Origin: Marinomonas sp. UCMA 3892
GTDB taxonomy: Bacteria > Pseudomonadota > Gammaproteobacteria > Pseudomonadales > Marinomonadaceae
Length of the DNA: 64,000 nt
Direction of reading: 5' to 3'
Assembly (NCBI RefSeq): GCF_012726345.1
Contig: NZ_PTXN01000011.1
Span: 56,443-120,442 of the forward strand
The notes under the pieces were generated by a model, which was given only the letters and a program-made list of their open reading frames with translations, did not search any database and was not told where the DNA came from. Positions 8,750-16,472 of this stretch are shown piece by piece. The translations under genes were made by a program, and so were the position numbers. The number at the start of each line of letters is the position of its first letter. The stretch's first letter is position 1.

Positions 8750-9166
8750 ATGCCTCTTATTTGTATAGACGGAACGACGGTGTCCATTACTGTTGATGGA
8801 CCACAAAAAATTGCGAAGACATCGGATACGGTGGCAACATCGACGATGAATACCATGAAAATAGATGGTAAATCGATTTTGCTTGAAGCAGATTTAGTCG
8901 ACTGGCTGTCCGGTTATCAGACGGCTTATGACCATTCCTCGTATTCCGGTGGCAAGGCGCAAGGGGATGCCATCACAGGGATTTCTAATCTGACCACGAA
9001 AACCTTTTCGAGTGCGCAAGTGGTAAAAGCCGATACCGTGATAAAAGGCACTTTAAAAGTCACTGCGCCAGCAACGGATTCTAAAGGCTCAAAAGATCCG
9101 GTGAGCACCATTAATGTAACGATTAAAATTACCGATCCCGCGCAGACTTATTCTAAGTCGACTTGA
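8750..9166 (+). CDS. Small T6SS-locus protein, function unknown (copy 2)
   Basis: 138 residues, identical to the product of 7113-7529 except T14, K20 and V50. The upstream 60 bases (from ACTCGTGTATTGAATAAAAT to the start) are the same in both copies, so they share expression signals; AGGACAG precedes the ATG. See copy 1 for the possible PAAR-like relationship. Conservation of two nearly identical copies while the flanking immunity genes differ strongly points to recent duplication or gene conversion of this gene. Confidence 0.75.
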   Translation: MPLICIDGTTVSITVDGPQKIAKTSDTVATSTMNTMKIDGKSILLEADLVDWLSGYQTAYDHSSYSGGKAQGDAITGISNLTTKTFSSAQVVKADTVIKGTLKVTAPATDSKGSKDPVSTINVTIKITDPAQTYSKST

Positions 9167-9204
9167 TAATTGAGTACATTGATAACTCTATAGCTTTAAA
9201 ACAT

Positions 9205-9234
9205 AGTCCTAGCTTTTGCTGGGGTTATGTTTTT
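9205..9234 (+). terminator. Rho-independent terminator after small gene copy 2
   Basis: Repeat copy of the 7568 terminator: AGTCCTAGC with GCTGGGGTT, TTTT loop and a T run. Base changes in the lower stem leave G-U pairs, so folding is kept while sequence has drifted. Confidence 0.75.
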
Positions 9235-9352
9235 ATAAAGCATTTTATTAAATTATAAGCCCCAAGATTCAGCATCAACGATGACAATTTTTCTATATTG
9301 CTATGGCGTCATAATACAGAAGTCGAAGACTATGTCGTGGAGCAAGCTAAGT

Positions 9353-9397
9353 ATGAGTAATATTAAACAAATGGGGCCTAATTTGTGTATTAAGTAA
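9353..9397 (+). pseudogene. Stub of a third DUF6708-like immunity gene
   Basis: ATG at 9353 opens MSNIKQMGPNLCIK and then a TAA at 9395. The first eleven residues match the N terminus of the immunity protein at 7710 (MSNIKQVGPNL) with one change, and the ribosome-binding region upstream is also duplicated. Everything after codon 12 is lost. It is a decayed remnant marking where a third unit existed. Confidence 0.85.
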
Positions 9398-9416
9398 TAT
9401 CAAAAATAGCAATTTC

Positions 9417-9452
9417 AGCTCGAGTCATTGATAGTCAATGTTCGGGCTTTTT
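9417..9452 (+). terminator. Terminator closing the T6SS cargo region
   Basis: Left arm AGCTCGAG-T-CATTGA, loop TAG, right arm TCAATG-TTCGGGCT, followed by TTTTT. This is a 14-bp stem with one bulged T. It lies 20 bases after the immunity stub and could serve as the original module end. Confidence 0.75.
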
Positions 9453-9546
9453 AATGTCAATTCATCAAACCGTCATGGCAAGTCTTTATCTTTAAGTGAG
9501 AATCATAAAATGCACTGATGTGTAATTTCACTAAAGGGGTAAAAAA

Positions 9547-10965
9547 ATGACAAGTAAGGTCTGGTTGGCAAGTTTGGTTTCTGTTGGTGTTTTATCGGGT
9601 TGCGCGAATAATTCAGTAACGGCACCGACGTCTAGTTTTGTAGATAACTTCCCAAAGCAAGGTAGTGAGTTACCCTATTCCGTATTGCGTGATGATCTGA
9701 TTGATAGTAAAACGAATCAGCCATTTGAAATTCGAAATGGTGGTTTTGGTTCTGCTATGACAGCGAACCCTAATCAAGCTAACCAGTTCTATGCTCTAAC
9801 TGACCGTGGGCCGAATGCTGATTACAGTGGTGAATATGGTAAAGGTAAGAGCTTCCCTGTGGCGTCTTATACCCCACGTATAGGTTTGTTTGAGGTTTCT
9901 GCTGATGGCAAGGTTTCGATGGTAAAAAGTATTTTATTGAAACGCCCAGAAGGTAGTTTGATTTCCGGTTTGCCGAATACGTCGGCGTTAGGTGGTACAG
10001 GGGAAACGCCTTATCATTCAAATGGTCAACCTGTTTTAATGAATGATAATAAGCCTTATGACAAAGCAACTAATCCAATTAAATTAGACGATTACGGTTT
10101 AGATGGTGAAGGTTTAGTCGCTCTGAAAGACGGAACTTTTTGGGTGAGTGATGAATATGGACCACATATTGTCCACTTTGACAGTAATGGTGTTGAAATT
10201 GGTCGTATTAATGCCTTTAAAGATGACAGCCGTGATGTTTATCACCTGCCTGCCGTATTCCAGCATCGTCGTGCTAACCGAGGCATGGAAGGTTTAGCTA
10301 TCACACCAGATGAAACTACTTTAGTTGGTATTATGCAATCGACGTTGCAGAACCCTGATAAAGCTGCACAAAAATCGGATTTGACTCGTATTGTAACGGT
10401 GAATTTAATCACAGGTAAAACTGAACAGTATTTGTACCGCCAAGAAAAAAATGAAAACTCTAATTCAGAAATATCCACTTTAACAGCTAATAAGTTTTTG
10501 GTTATCGAGCGAGATGGTGCTTTTCTTTTCGGAGGTCCAGATGGTGAACCGAAAGCTAAGCCGAATGCTCAAAAGCATGTTTATCGCATTGACTTAAGCA
10601 CAGGAACGTCGCTTTCTAATGTCGCTTTGTCCTCTTCTATTACTCGTGATGAGAGCCATGGATTAATGATTGATGGCTTAACGTTAGAGCAGTTCACTAT
10701 TAAAAATGGCTGGGAAGCGTTAGCAGAAAAGGGAATTAAACCAGTTAACAAAACATTAGTGGTAGATATGGTAAAAGCGGTTGCTTATCCGCACGATAAA
10801 ATGGAAGGTTTGTGGGTGATTGATGGACATCATCTTGGTGTGCTAAACGATGATGATTTTGCTACTTGGTCGACCAAAGGCAAACTAGAACAAAAGCACC
10901 TTGATAAAAATACTATTGATTCGAATCGACTCTATATTATTAAAGCGGATTTAATGGGGAAGTAA
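9547..10965 (+). CDS. Esterase-like/phytase-like lipoprotein (PF13449-type beta-propeller)
   Basis: A 472-residue protein. The N terminus is a lipoprotein signal peptide with lipobox LSGC and Cys19 as the lipidation site, so the mature protein should be membrane anchored on the periplasmic side. The body has blocks typical of the esterase-like activity of phytase family: FGSAMTANPNQANQFYALTDRGPNADY, LDDYGLDGEGLVALKDGTFWVSDEYGPHIVHF, RANRGMEGLAITPDETTLVGIMQS and a C-terminal MEGLWVIDGHHLGVLNDDDF. Members are secreted or surface phosphodiester/phytate-like hydrolases, usually with unknown true substrate. GGGG is well spaced before the ATG. It is a single-gene unit between two terminators. Confidence 0.85.
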   Translation: MTSKVWLASLVSVGVLSGCANNSVTAPTSSFVDNFPKQGSELPYSVLRDDLIDSKTNQPFEIRNGGFGSAMTANPNQANQFYALTDRGPNADYSGEYGKGKSFPVASYTPRIGLFEVSADGKVSMVKSILLKRPEGSLISGLPNTSALGGTGETPYHSNGQPVLMNDNKPYDKATNPIKLDDYGLDGEGLVALKDGTFWVSDEYGPHIVHFDSNGVEIGRINAFKDDSRDVYHLPAVFQHRRANRGMEGLAITPDETTLVGIMQSTLQNPDKAAQKSDLTRIVTVNLITGKTEQYLYRQEKNENSNSEISTLTANKFLVIERDGAFLFGGPDGEPKAKPNAQKHVYRIDLSTGTSLSNVALSSSITRDESHGLMIDGLTLEQFTIKNGWEALAEKGIKPVNKTLVVDMVKAVAYPHDKMEGLWVIDGHHLGVLNDDDFATWSTKGKLEQKHLDKNTIDSNRLYIIKADLMGK

Positions 10966-10992
10966 CTACTTTTCTCATTTAAATATTCTTTT

Positions 10993-11022
10993 AAAAAGGA
11001 ATGCCAAAAGGTATTCCTTTTT
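10993..11022. terminator. Bidirectional terminator between lipoprotein and lysR genes
   Basis: A 13-bp stem AAAAAGGAATGCC / GGTATTCCTTTTT with an AAAA loop. The A-run on one arm and T-run on the other let it stop transcription from both converging genes. Confidence 0.85.
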
Positions 11023-11042
11023 TATTGATGTTTCGTAAATAA

Positions 11043-11963
11043 CTATTCTTGTATGGTTTTTATTTTTGAGTTGAATTTATTGGCCTCATTCATAATAAAA
11101 TCTGAAAACAGTTTTACATGACTAGGTTGAGCTCTGTTTTTCAAGCTCACTAAATAAATGTCTCTTTCTAAATCGACATCTTCAAAAGGCACAATAGCAA
11201 TATTTTGATGCTTAAATTGAAATAACGTTAAACCGCTGGTAATGCCAATACCATAGTTAGCAGAAATAAGCCCCATCATGGTCGTGAGTTGTTGCACTTC
11301 TAAGGAGTACTTAATTTGTTTTCCTTGGCTTTCGAATAGTTTATCTGTGTATTGACGGATACTTGTGCGTTGACTAAAGCCAATAAATGGATATTTGTAA
11401 AGATCGCTGAGTTTTACTTTTTTATTTTGTGCTAGCGGGTGATTGACGTGACAGAGCAAATAAAATTTATCTGAAAATAAGTAATGAGAATCAAAAATAT
11501 TAGTCGCGGGTTGGCTGGCTGTGAGGGCTAAATCTGCTTGGCTATTTACAATGGATTTGAGGCATTGATTCCATTGAGTATCATTTAATTTTATTTGGGT
11601 CTGTGGGTGCATCGCGCTGTATTGGGCTAGTATTTCAGGTAGCCATTCTACCGCGAGCGATGGTAGTACGCTCAATGTTAGAGTGCCATTTTTGCCTGAA
11701 GCTCGAGCTTCAATTTCATTGATGGCTTCATCGTAATCTAGGATGAGGCGGCGTGCGATTTCAATAAAATGAATACCATTAGCGTTTAACTCTACCTTAC
11801 GTGTATCTCTATCAAATAAACGGTAACCAATTTCGTCTTCAAGACTGGCAATTAAGGTACTAAAAGCTGGCTGCGAAAGGTTAAAGCGCTTGGCCGCTTG
11901 AGTAAAGCTATCATGGTCACTTAGCGCTAAAAATGCACGTAACTGTTTTATAGATAAATTCAT
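11043..11963 (-). CDS. LysR-family transcriptional regulator
   Basis: 306 residues. Residues 1-60 are the LysR winged helix-turn-helix (LSIKQLRAFLALSDHDSFTQAAKRFNLSQPAFSTLIASLEDEIGYRLFDR), followed by the linker helix and a two-lobed effector-binding domain (TLSVLPSLAVEWLPEIL, DLALTASQP, FYLLCHVNHPLAQ). It is transcribed divergently from the CitMHS transporter/AtuA operon, the usual arrangement for a LysR protein controlling its neighbour. The likely inducer is therefore the carboxylate handled by that operon; this is inference from position. Confidence 0.9.
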   Translation of the reverse strand: MNLSIKQLRAFLALSDHDSFTQAAKRFNLSQPAFSTLIASLEDEIGYRLFDRDTRKVELNANGIHFIEIARRLILDYDEAINEIEARASGKNGTLTLSVLPSLAVEWLPEILAQYSAMHPQTQIKLNDTQWNQCLKSIVNSQADLALTASQPATNIFDSHYLFSDKFYLLCHVNHPLAQNKKVKLSDLYKYPFIGFSQRTSIRQYTDKLFESQGKQIKYSLEVQQLTTMMGLISANYGIGITSGLTLFQFKHQNIAIVPFEDVDLERDIYLVSLKNRAQPSHVKLFSDFIMNEANKFNSKIKTIQE

Positions 11964-12282
11964 TATTTTTCTTTTTTTATGTGTTTAGGTTGATTCTCAT
12001 TAAATTATTTTTATTCGAAACGATACTAACCATCTAAGTTGTAAGCGTCAAATTATGGCGATGTGACGGTGTAATATTTTTTAATTTTATTTGAATTTAA
12101 TATATACCTATTTGATTTTTAAATATGTTTTTGGTTTTTTAATTTGAATATCCATTAAGCTCATTTGTTTTTTCGATTGGAGTTTTTTACTTGTTTAATG
12201 GTAGAAATAAAGTCTGATTATGTTCGCTTTCATCTTTGAAAGCAGTCACATTGCTTCAAATATAATAATAAGGAGTTGCTCA
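11964..12282. promoter_or_regulatory. Divergent control region between lysR and the CitMHS operon
   Basis: 319 bases, very AT-rich, without a supported gene. AGGAG at 12271-12275 is the ribosome-binding site for the transporter. By position it must contain the promoters of both transcripts and the LysR operator, but I could not fix a convincing -35/-10 pair or a T-N11-A site. Confidence 0.5.
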
Positions 12283-13593
12283 ATGTTGGCATTCTGGGGG
12301 TTCTGCACCATCGCGGTGTTATTGACGCTTATCATGACCAAACGTATGTCGGTCGTTGTGGCCTTAGTTTTGGTTCCTATCGTGTTTGGATTATTGGCGG
12401 GTTTAAGTTCTGAGTTAGGTGGTTATATTTTAGACGGGCTGAAAAGCGTGGCGCCTACCGGAATTATGCTGACATTCGCCATCTTGTATTTTTCTGTGAT
12501 GAATGATGCTGGGATGTTTGATCCAATGATTAAAGGGATCATTAAATTTGGCGGACAAGATCCAATCAAAATCGCGGTTGGTACTGCGCTGATTGCTATG
12601 TTAGCGCATTTGGATGGTTCTGGTGCATCGACTTTTTTAGTTTGTATTCCTGCCATGATACCTATTTATGATCGATTGGGAATGGATCGTAAAGTGCTTG
12701 CCTGTATTGCTGCATTAGGGGCTGGTACGATGAATATTGTGCCTTGGGGCGGTCCAACATTACGAGCTTCTTCCTCATTAGGTATCGATATCTCTGAGCT
12801 ATTCAATCCAATTATTCCTGCTCTTGGAGCTGGGGTATTAACCGTTCTTGCTGTGTCTTTTTGGTTGGGTAAAAAAGAAAAAGTGCGTTTGACAAATGCC
12901 GGCACGTTGGACAGTGGTCCATCGTTTGTTGGTATTGATGATAGCGCAGATGAGGACAAAGCTAACCTAAAACGTCCTAAGTTATTTCTGTTTAATTTAT
13001 TACTTACAGTAGGTGCTTTGACGGCACTAGTCACGAAAAGTGTACCTTTACCAGCTGTATTTGTTATTGCTTTACCTATTGCCTTGTTGGTGAATTACCC
13101 GAATGTAAAGTTACAACAAGCTCGTATTACGGCCCATGGTCACGCAGCTATTTTGATGATTTCAATTATTTTTGCCGCGGGCGTATTTACTGGCATCCTC
13201 AAGGGATCAGGTATGATTAAAGCATTGGCAACTTCATTGGTGGGTGTTGTTCCTGAAAGTCTAGGTGCACATTTTCCACTTTTGACAGCTATTACATCTA
13301 TGCCTGCAAGTTTGTTGTTTGATCCTGATTCATATTATTTCGGAGTGTTGCCTGTTTTAGTGCATGCGGCTGAAGCTCTAGGTGCAAGTGGTATTGAAGT
13401 CGCTCGTGGTGCTTTACTCGGACAAATGACAACGGGTTTTCCTGTAAGTCCTTTGACGGCGTCAACTTTTTTATTGGTTGGGTTAGCTGGTGTTGATCTT
13501 GCTGATCACCAAAAGAAGACCATTCCATTAGCGTTTTTGGTGACTATGGTGATGACTTTAGTTGCTGTGATTACGGGTGCATTAAGTATTTAA
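12283..13593 (+). CDS. CitMHS-family carboxylate (citrate-metal type) transporter
   Basis: 436 residues, almost entirely hydrophobic with about 11-12 membrane helices. The start at 12283 (MLAFWGFCTIAVLLTLIMTK) is preferred over a longer in-frame ATG at 12220 because it matches the usual CitMHS N terminus and has AGGAG seven bases upstream. Conserved family blocks include HLDGSGASTFLVCIPAMIPIY, NIVPWGGPTLRA and SMPASLLFDPDSYYFGVLPV. Relatives (Bacillus CitM/CitH) import metal-citrate complexes by proton symport. It is the first gene of an operon with an AtuA-type pair, so the real substrate may be another di- or tricarboxylate. Confidence 0.9.
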   Translation: MLAFWGFCTIAVLLTLIMTKRMSVVVALVLVPIVFGLLAGLSSELGGYILDGLKSVAPTGIMLTFAILYFSVMNDAGMFDPMIKGIIKFGGQDPIKIAVGTALIAMLAHLDGSGASTFLVCIPAMIPIYDRLGMDRKVLACIAALGAGTMNIVPWGGPTLRASSSLGIDISELFNPIIPALGAGVLTVLAVSFWLGKKEKVRLTNAGTLDSGPSFVGIDDSADEDKANLKRPKLFLFNLLLTVGALTALVTKSVPLPAVFVIALPIALLVNYPNVKLQQARITAHGHAAILMISIIFAAGVFTGILKGSGMIKALATSLVGVVPESLGAHFPLLTAITSMPASLLFDPDSYYFGVLPVLVHAAEALGASGIEVARGALLGQMTTGFPVSPLTASTFLLVGLAGVDLADHQKKTIPLAFLVTMVMTLVAVITGALSI

Positions 13594-13690
13594 TCCGAAG
13601 GGGATTTATCATTGTTATTTGGTGATATTTCCCTTCTGTAGTGCACTTATACTGACGCTTTTCTACTAATTTATTGGATCAAATAAGAGC

Positions 13691-15037
13691 ATGAAAAAAA
13701 TCAGAATTGGTTCTGGCGCAGGTTACGCAGGTGATCGAATAGAGCCAGCAGTGGAGTTGGCTCAAAAAGGTCAATTAGATTATTTAGTATTTGAATGTCT
13801 TGCTGAGCGAACCATCGCTATAGGACAAAAGCAAAAAAAGCAAAACGCGAGCAAAGGCTATAACGAATTGTTAGAAGCTCGAATGAGAGCAGTACTACCA
13901 AGTTGTTATAAGAACGAGGTGCGAATTATTACTAATATGGGAGCTGCTAATCCTATTGCAGCTGGACATGTGGTGATGAGTGTTGCTAGGGAGTTGGGCT
14001 TAGAGTCATTTAAAGTGGCGGTGGTCACTGGTGACGATGTGTTACTCGAACTGCAGCGATTGGATTTAAAGCTGATCGAGGCAGGTGTCGCTTTATCTCA
14101 AAGTGGCAAAGATATCTTATCGGCTAATGCTTATATGGGGATTGAAGGCTTAGTTGAAGCACTGGAAAGCGGAGCCAATATGGTGATTGCAGGTCGAGTT
14201 GCTGATCCTTCTTTGTTTCTTGCTCCTATGGTTCATGAGTTTGGTTGGTCCCGAGATGATTGGAGGAAATTGGGAAAAGGTACGTGCATAGGTCATTTGC
14301 TTGAGTGTGCAGGCCAAATAACTGGCGGGTATTATGCTGATCCTGGCGTTAAGGATGTGATGAACTTGGCTCGTCTTGGTTTTCCTCTTGCTGAGGTTGA
14401 TGAGTCTGGTGATGCGGTTATCACCAAAGTCGAAGGTTCTGGTGGTGTGGTTTGTGAAGCCACTTGCAAAGAGCAGCTGTTGTATGAAATCCACCGACCA
14501 GATCAGTATTTTACTCCTGATGTTGTTGCTGATTTCTCCAATGTCACTTTTCAACAAGAAGCTGAGAATCGTGTTGCTGTAAAAGGCGCAAGTGGTTTGC
14601 CTCGAACAGATACATTGAAGGTGTCTGTAGGGTATAACGATGGTTTTATTGGCGAAGGTGAAATTTCTTACGCAGGACCAAATGCAGTAGCTAGAGGTCA
14701 ACTAGCGCTTGATATTGTAAAAGAGCGTTTTACTATTTGTGGCTTTGAGCCAGTTGAAGCTCGCTATGACTTAGTTGGTTTAAATGCATTGCATGGTGTA
14801 ACTCGATCGGCTCAGAATGAACCCTATGAAGTGCGAGCTCGTGTTGCTGTGCGTTGCTCGACTTTAGAAGATGCAATCTTTGTGGGGAATGAAGTTGAGA
14901 CGTTATATACCAATGGACCGGCGGGCGGCGGTGGCGTGGCTAAGTCTGCTAAGGCTGTTTTGGCTATGGATTCTTGCTTGATTTCCCGTGATCAAGTACA
15001 TGCAAGCATCATCATATTAGGGGGGGATAAAGAATGA
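13691..15037 (+). CDS. AtuA-family protein (DUF1446)
   Basis: 448 residues, cytoplasmic, typical full-length DUF1446/AtuA: IRIGSGAGYAGDRIEPAVELAQKGQLDYLVFECLAERTIA, then ITNMGAANPIAAGHVV and NMVIAGRVADPSLFLAPMVHEFGW, with a glycine-rich GPAGGGGVAKS near the C terminus. The founding member belongs to acyclic terpene (citronellol/geranyl-CoA) utilisation in Pseudomonas, but its biochemical role is not settled and many homologs sit in other carboxylate or acyl-CoA pathways. Here it follows a CitMHS transporter at a 97-base gap and overlaps the AtuA-like small gene by ATGA. No carboxylase or acyl-CoA dehydrogenase genes of the atu pathway are present nearby. Confidence 0.88.
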   Translation: MKKIRIGSGAGYAGDRIEPAVELAQKGQLDYLVFECLAERTIAIGQKQKKQNASKGYNELLEARMRAVLPSCYKNEVRIITNMGAANPIAAGHVVMSVARELGLESFKVAVVTGDDVLLELQRLDLKLIEAGVALSQSGKDILSANAYMGIEGLVEALESGANMVIAGRVADPSLFLAPMVHEFGWSRDDWRKLGKGTCIGHLLECAGQITGGYYADPGVKDVMNLARLGFPLAEVDESGDAVITKVEGSGGVVCEATCKEQLLYEIHRPDQYFTPDVVADFSNVTFQQEAENRVAVKGASGLPRTDTLKVSVGYNDGFIGEGEISYAGPNAVARGQLALDIVKERFTICGFEPVEARYDLVGLNALHGVTRSAQNEPYEVRARVAVRCSTLEDAIFVGNEVETLYTNGPAGGGGVAKSAKAVLAMDSCLISRDQVHASIIILGGDKE

Positions 15038-15333
15038 AATTAAGGGATATAGCTCACTCTCGCACAGGAGATAAAGGAAACACTTCTAACATCTCCCTGA
15101 TTGTTTATGATATGAAGAATTATGATCTGATTAAAGAGGCCGTTACAGCTGAGAGAGTAAAAGTTTGGTTTGGTGATATTGTTTCCGGAGAAGTCGTTCG
15201 TTATGAGCTACCTGCTATTGGAGCCTTAAATTTTGTGATGTATGAGGCGTTAGGTGGTGGGGTCACTCGTTCTTTGGCTCTCGATATACATGGTAAGAGC
15301 CTAAGCTCTGCCTTGTTGGATTTGGTTGTTTAG
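15034..15333 (+). CDS. AtuA-like ferredoxin-fold partner protein
   Basis: 99 residues: LRDIAHSRTGDKGNTSNISLIVYD, then PAIGALNFVMYEALGGGVTRSLALDIHGKSLSSALLDL. In many genomes this domain is either the C-terminal part of AtuA or a separate gene directly behind it. The start overlaps the AtuA stop (ATGA), implying coupled translation and a complex of the two products. Function unknown. Confidence 0.85.
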   Translation: MKLRDIAHSRTGDKGNTSNISLIVYDMKNYDLIKEAVTAERVKVWFGDIVSGEVVRYELPAIGALNFVMYEALGGGVTRSLALDIHGKSLSSALLDLVV

Positions 15334-15344
15334 TTGATGTTTTT

Positions 15345-15376
15345 GCCTGCCACCAAATTGGATGGCAGGCTTTTTT
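15345..15376 (+). terminator. Terminator of the CitMHS-AtuA operon
   Basis: Stem GCCTGCCA / TGGCAGGC with a ten-base loop, followed by six T. It lies 12 bases after the AtuA-like stop. Confidence 0.85.
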
Positions 15377-15531
15377 ATCTTAATTCTCCCTTTTTACGCC
15401 CGCTTCAATACTCTCTTATCAACTCTTTATCCTATTAAAAACTGTATTAATGACAAAAATTCAGTACATTATAGGAAAGTTGTTTTGTCTTATATTCTGC
15501 TGTTTATGGCTTTTGTCCTAAGAAAGATTGT

Positions 15532-16011
15532 ATGAATTTGGAATCATTGTTTTCTATTACTCCCTATAGTTGGGGATCCATCATAACGGCTATTTTTTGT
15601 GGCGTTATTGTTGGCTTAGAGCGGCAGTTGCGAGGAAAGCCTGTTGGAATTAGAACCTCTGCATTAATTGTGCTGGGGACCTATGTATTTATTGCCTCTT
15701 CAATGTTTGTCGCCTCTGACACTACAGATCCCTCACGAATTATAGGGCAGGTGATTACGGGGATTGGCTTTCTTGGTGCGGGTGTTATGTTGTCAAAGGA
15801 TGGTGCGGTTATTGGTGTTACCTCGGCAGCGACGATTTGGACACTGGCCGCCATCGGTGTGTGCATTGCTATTATTGGCTCTTATGTGGCAATAAAGCTG
15901 TCTTTTATTGTGGTCGCTATATTGTACGGTGTTGATATTCTTGAGGAGTATTCGTCCGCCTTTACGCGTGGAGTGCACTCTAAATACAGTCGTTGGCGCA
16001 AGCGGGATTAG
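15532..16011 (+). CDS. MgtC/SapB family membrane protein
   Basis: 159 residues with about four to five membrane helices. The signature is present: GVIVGLERQLRGKPVGIRTSALIVLGTYVF and IIGQVITGIGFLGAGVMLSKDGAVIGVTSAATIW. MgtC proteins are linked to growth at low magnesium and, in pathogens, to intracellular survival by acting on ATP synthase; small non-pathogen members of this type are usually housekeeping. It lacks the C-terminal cytoplasmic domain of Salmonella MgtC (231 residues). It is followed at a short gap by a GNAT gene in the same direction. The 198 bases upstream hold the operon terminator and presumably its promoter. Confidence 0.88.
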   Translation: MNLESLFSITPYSWGSIITAIFCGVIVGLERQLRGKPVGIRTSALIVLGTYVFIASSMFVASDTTDPSRIIGQVITGIGFLGAGVMLSKDGAVIGVTSAATIWTLAAIGVCIAIIGSYVAIKLSFIVVAILYGVDILEEYSSAFTRGVHSKYSRWRKRD

Positions 16012-16042
16012 CTTAAATTAATCCTAAGAAATGTGGGGAATT

Positions 16043-16471
16043 ATGATATCCGGTTATCGAATTAGCTGTGATCGTGAAGAAATGGATTTTGATGCCATTC
16101 ATACTTATATATCAAGTACTTATTGGGCAGAAGGCATCCCTAAAGAAACGTTTAAAAAGGCCTTAGATAATTCGTTGTGCTTTGGTGTGTTTTCGTCTGA
16201 AGGGAAACAAGTTGGTTTTGCTCGAATGATAACGGATCAGGCAACTTTTGCGTACTTGGCCGATGTTTTTATTGATGAAGCTCATCGTGGTAAAGGCTTG
16301 TCAAAATGGTTGATGCAAGAAGTCCATGACCATTCATCGCTACAGGGATTACGAAGAATACTGTTGGCAACCCGAGATGCGCATAGCTTGTATCAACAGT
16401 TTGGTTATACACCATTAAGTTCACCATCAACCTTTATGCAAAAATGGCAACCTGATATTTATAAGGGATAG
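16043..16471 (+). CDS. GNAT-family N-acetyltransferase
   Basis: 142 residues from the ATG at 16043, chosen because GGGG sits five bases upstream; an in-frame ATG at 16031 would add four residues but has no good ribosome-binding site. The acetyl-CoA binding motif A is clear: LADVFIDEAHRGKGLSKWLM (Q/R-x-x-G-x-G/A type loop RGKGLS), preceded by VGFARMITDQATFAYL and followed by LLATRDAHSLYQQFGYTPL. Substrate unknown. Confidence 0.88.
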   Translation: MISGYRISCDREEMDFDAIHTYISSTYWAEGIPKETFKKALDNSLCFGVFSSEGKQVGFARMITDQATFAYLADVFIDEAHRGKGLSKWLMQEVHDHSSLQGLRRILLATRDAHSLYQQFGYTPLSSPSTFMQKWQPDIYKG

Positions 16472-16472
16472 T

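Larger units (their letters stand above)
8684..9387 (+). repeat. Tandem cargo repeat, unit 2
   Basis: Second copy of the segment at 7047-7744. It contains the second 138-residue gene, its terminator, the spacer and the first 35 bases of a third immunity gene. Homology stops after TTTGTG at 9387, ten bases before an in-frame stop. The intact left edge and broken right edge suggest that a third unit was lost by deletion. Confidence 0.9.

Noticed and set aside
9499-12000. Shared TGAGAATCA near 9501 and (reverse) near 11994, reminiscent of half a Fur box
   Set aside because: Only one half-site fits and the other half does not match; chance is a sufficient explanation.
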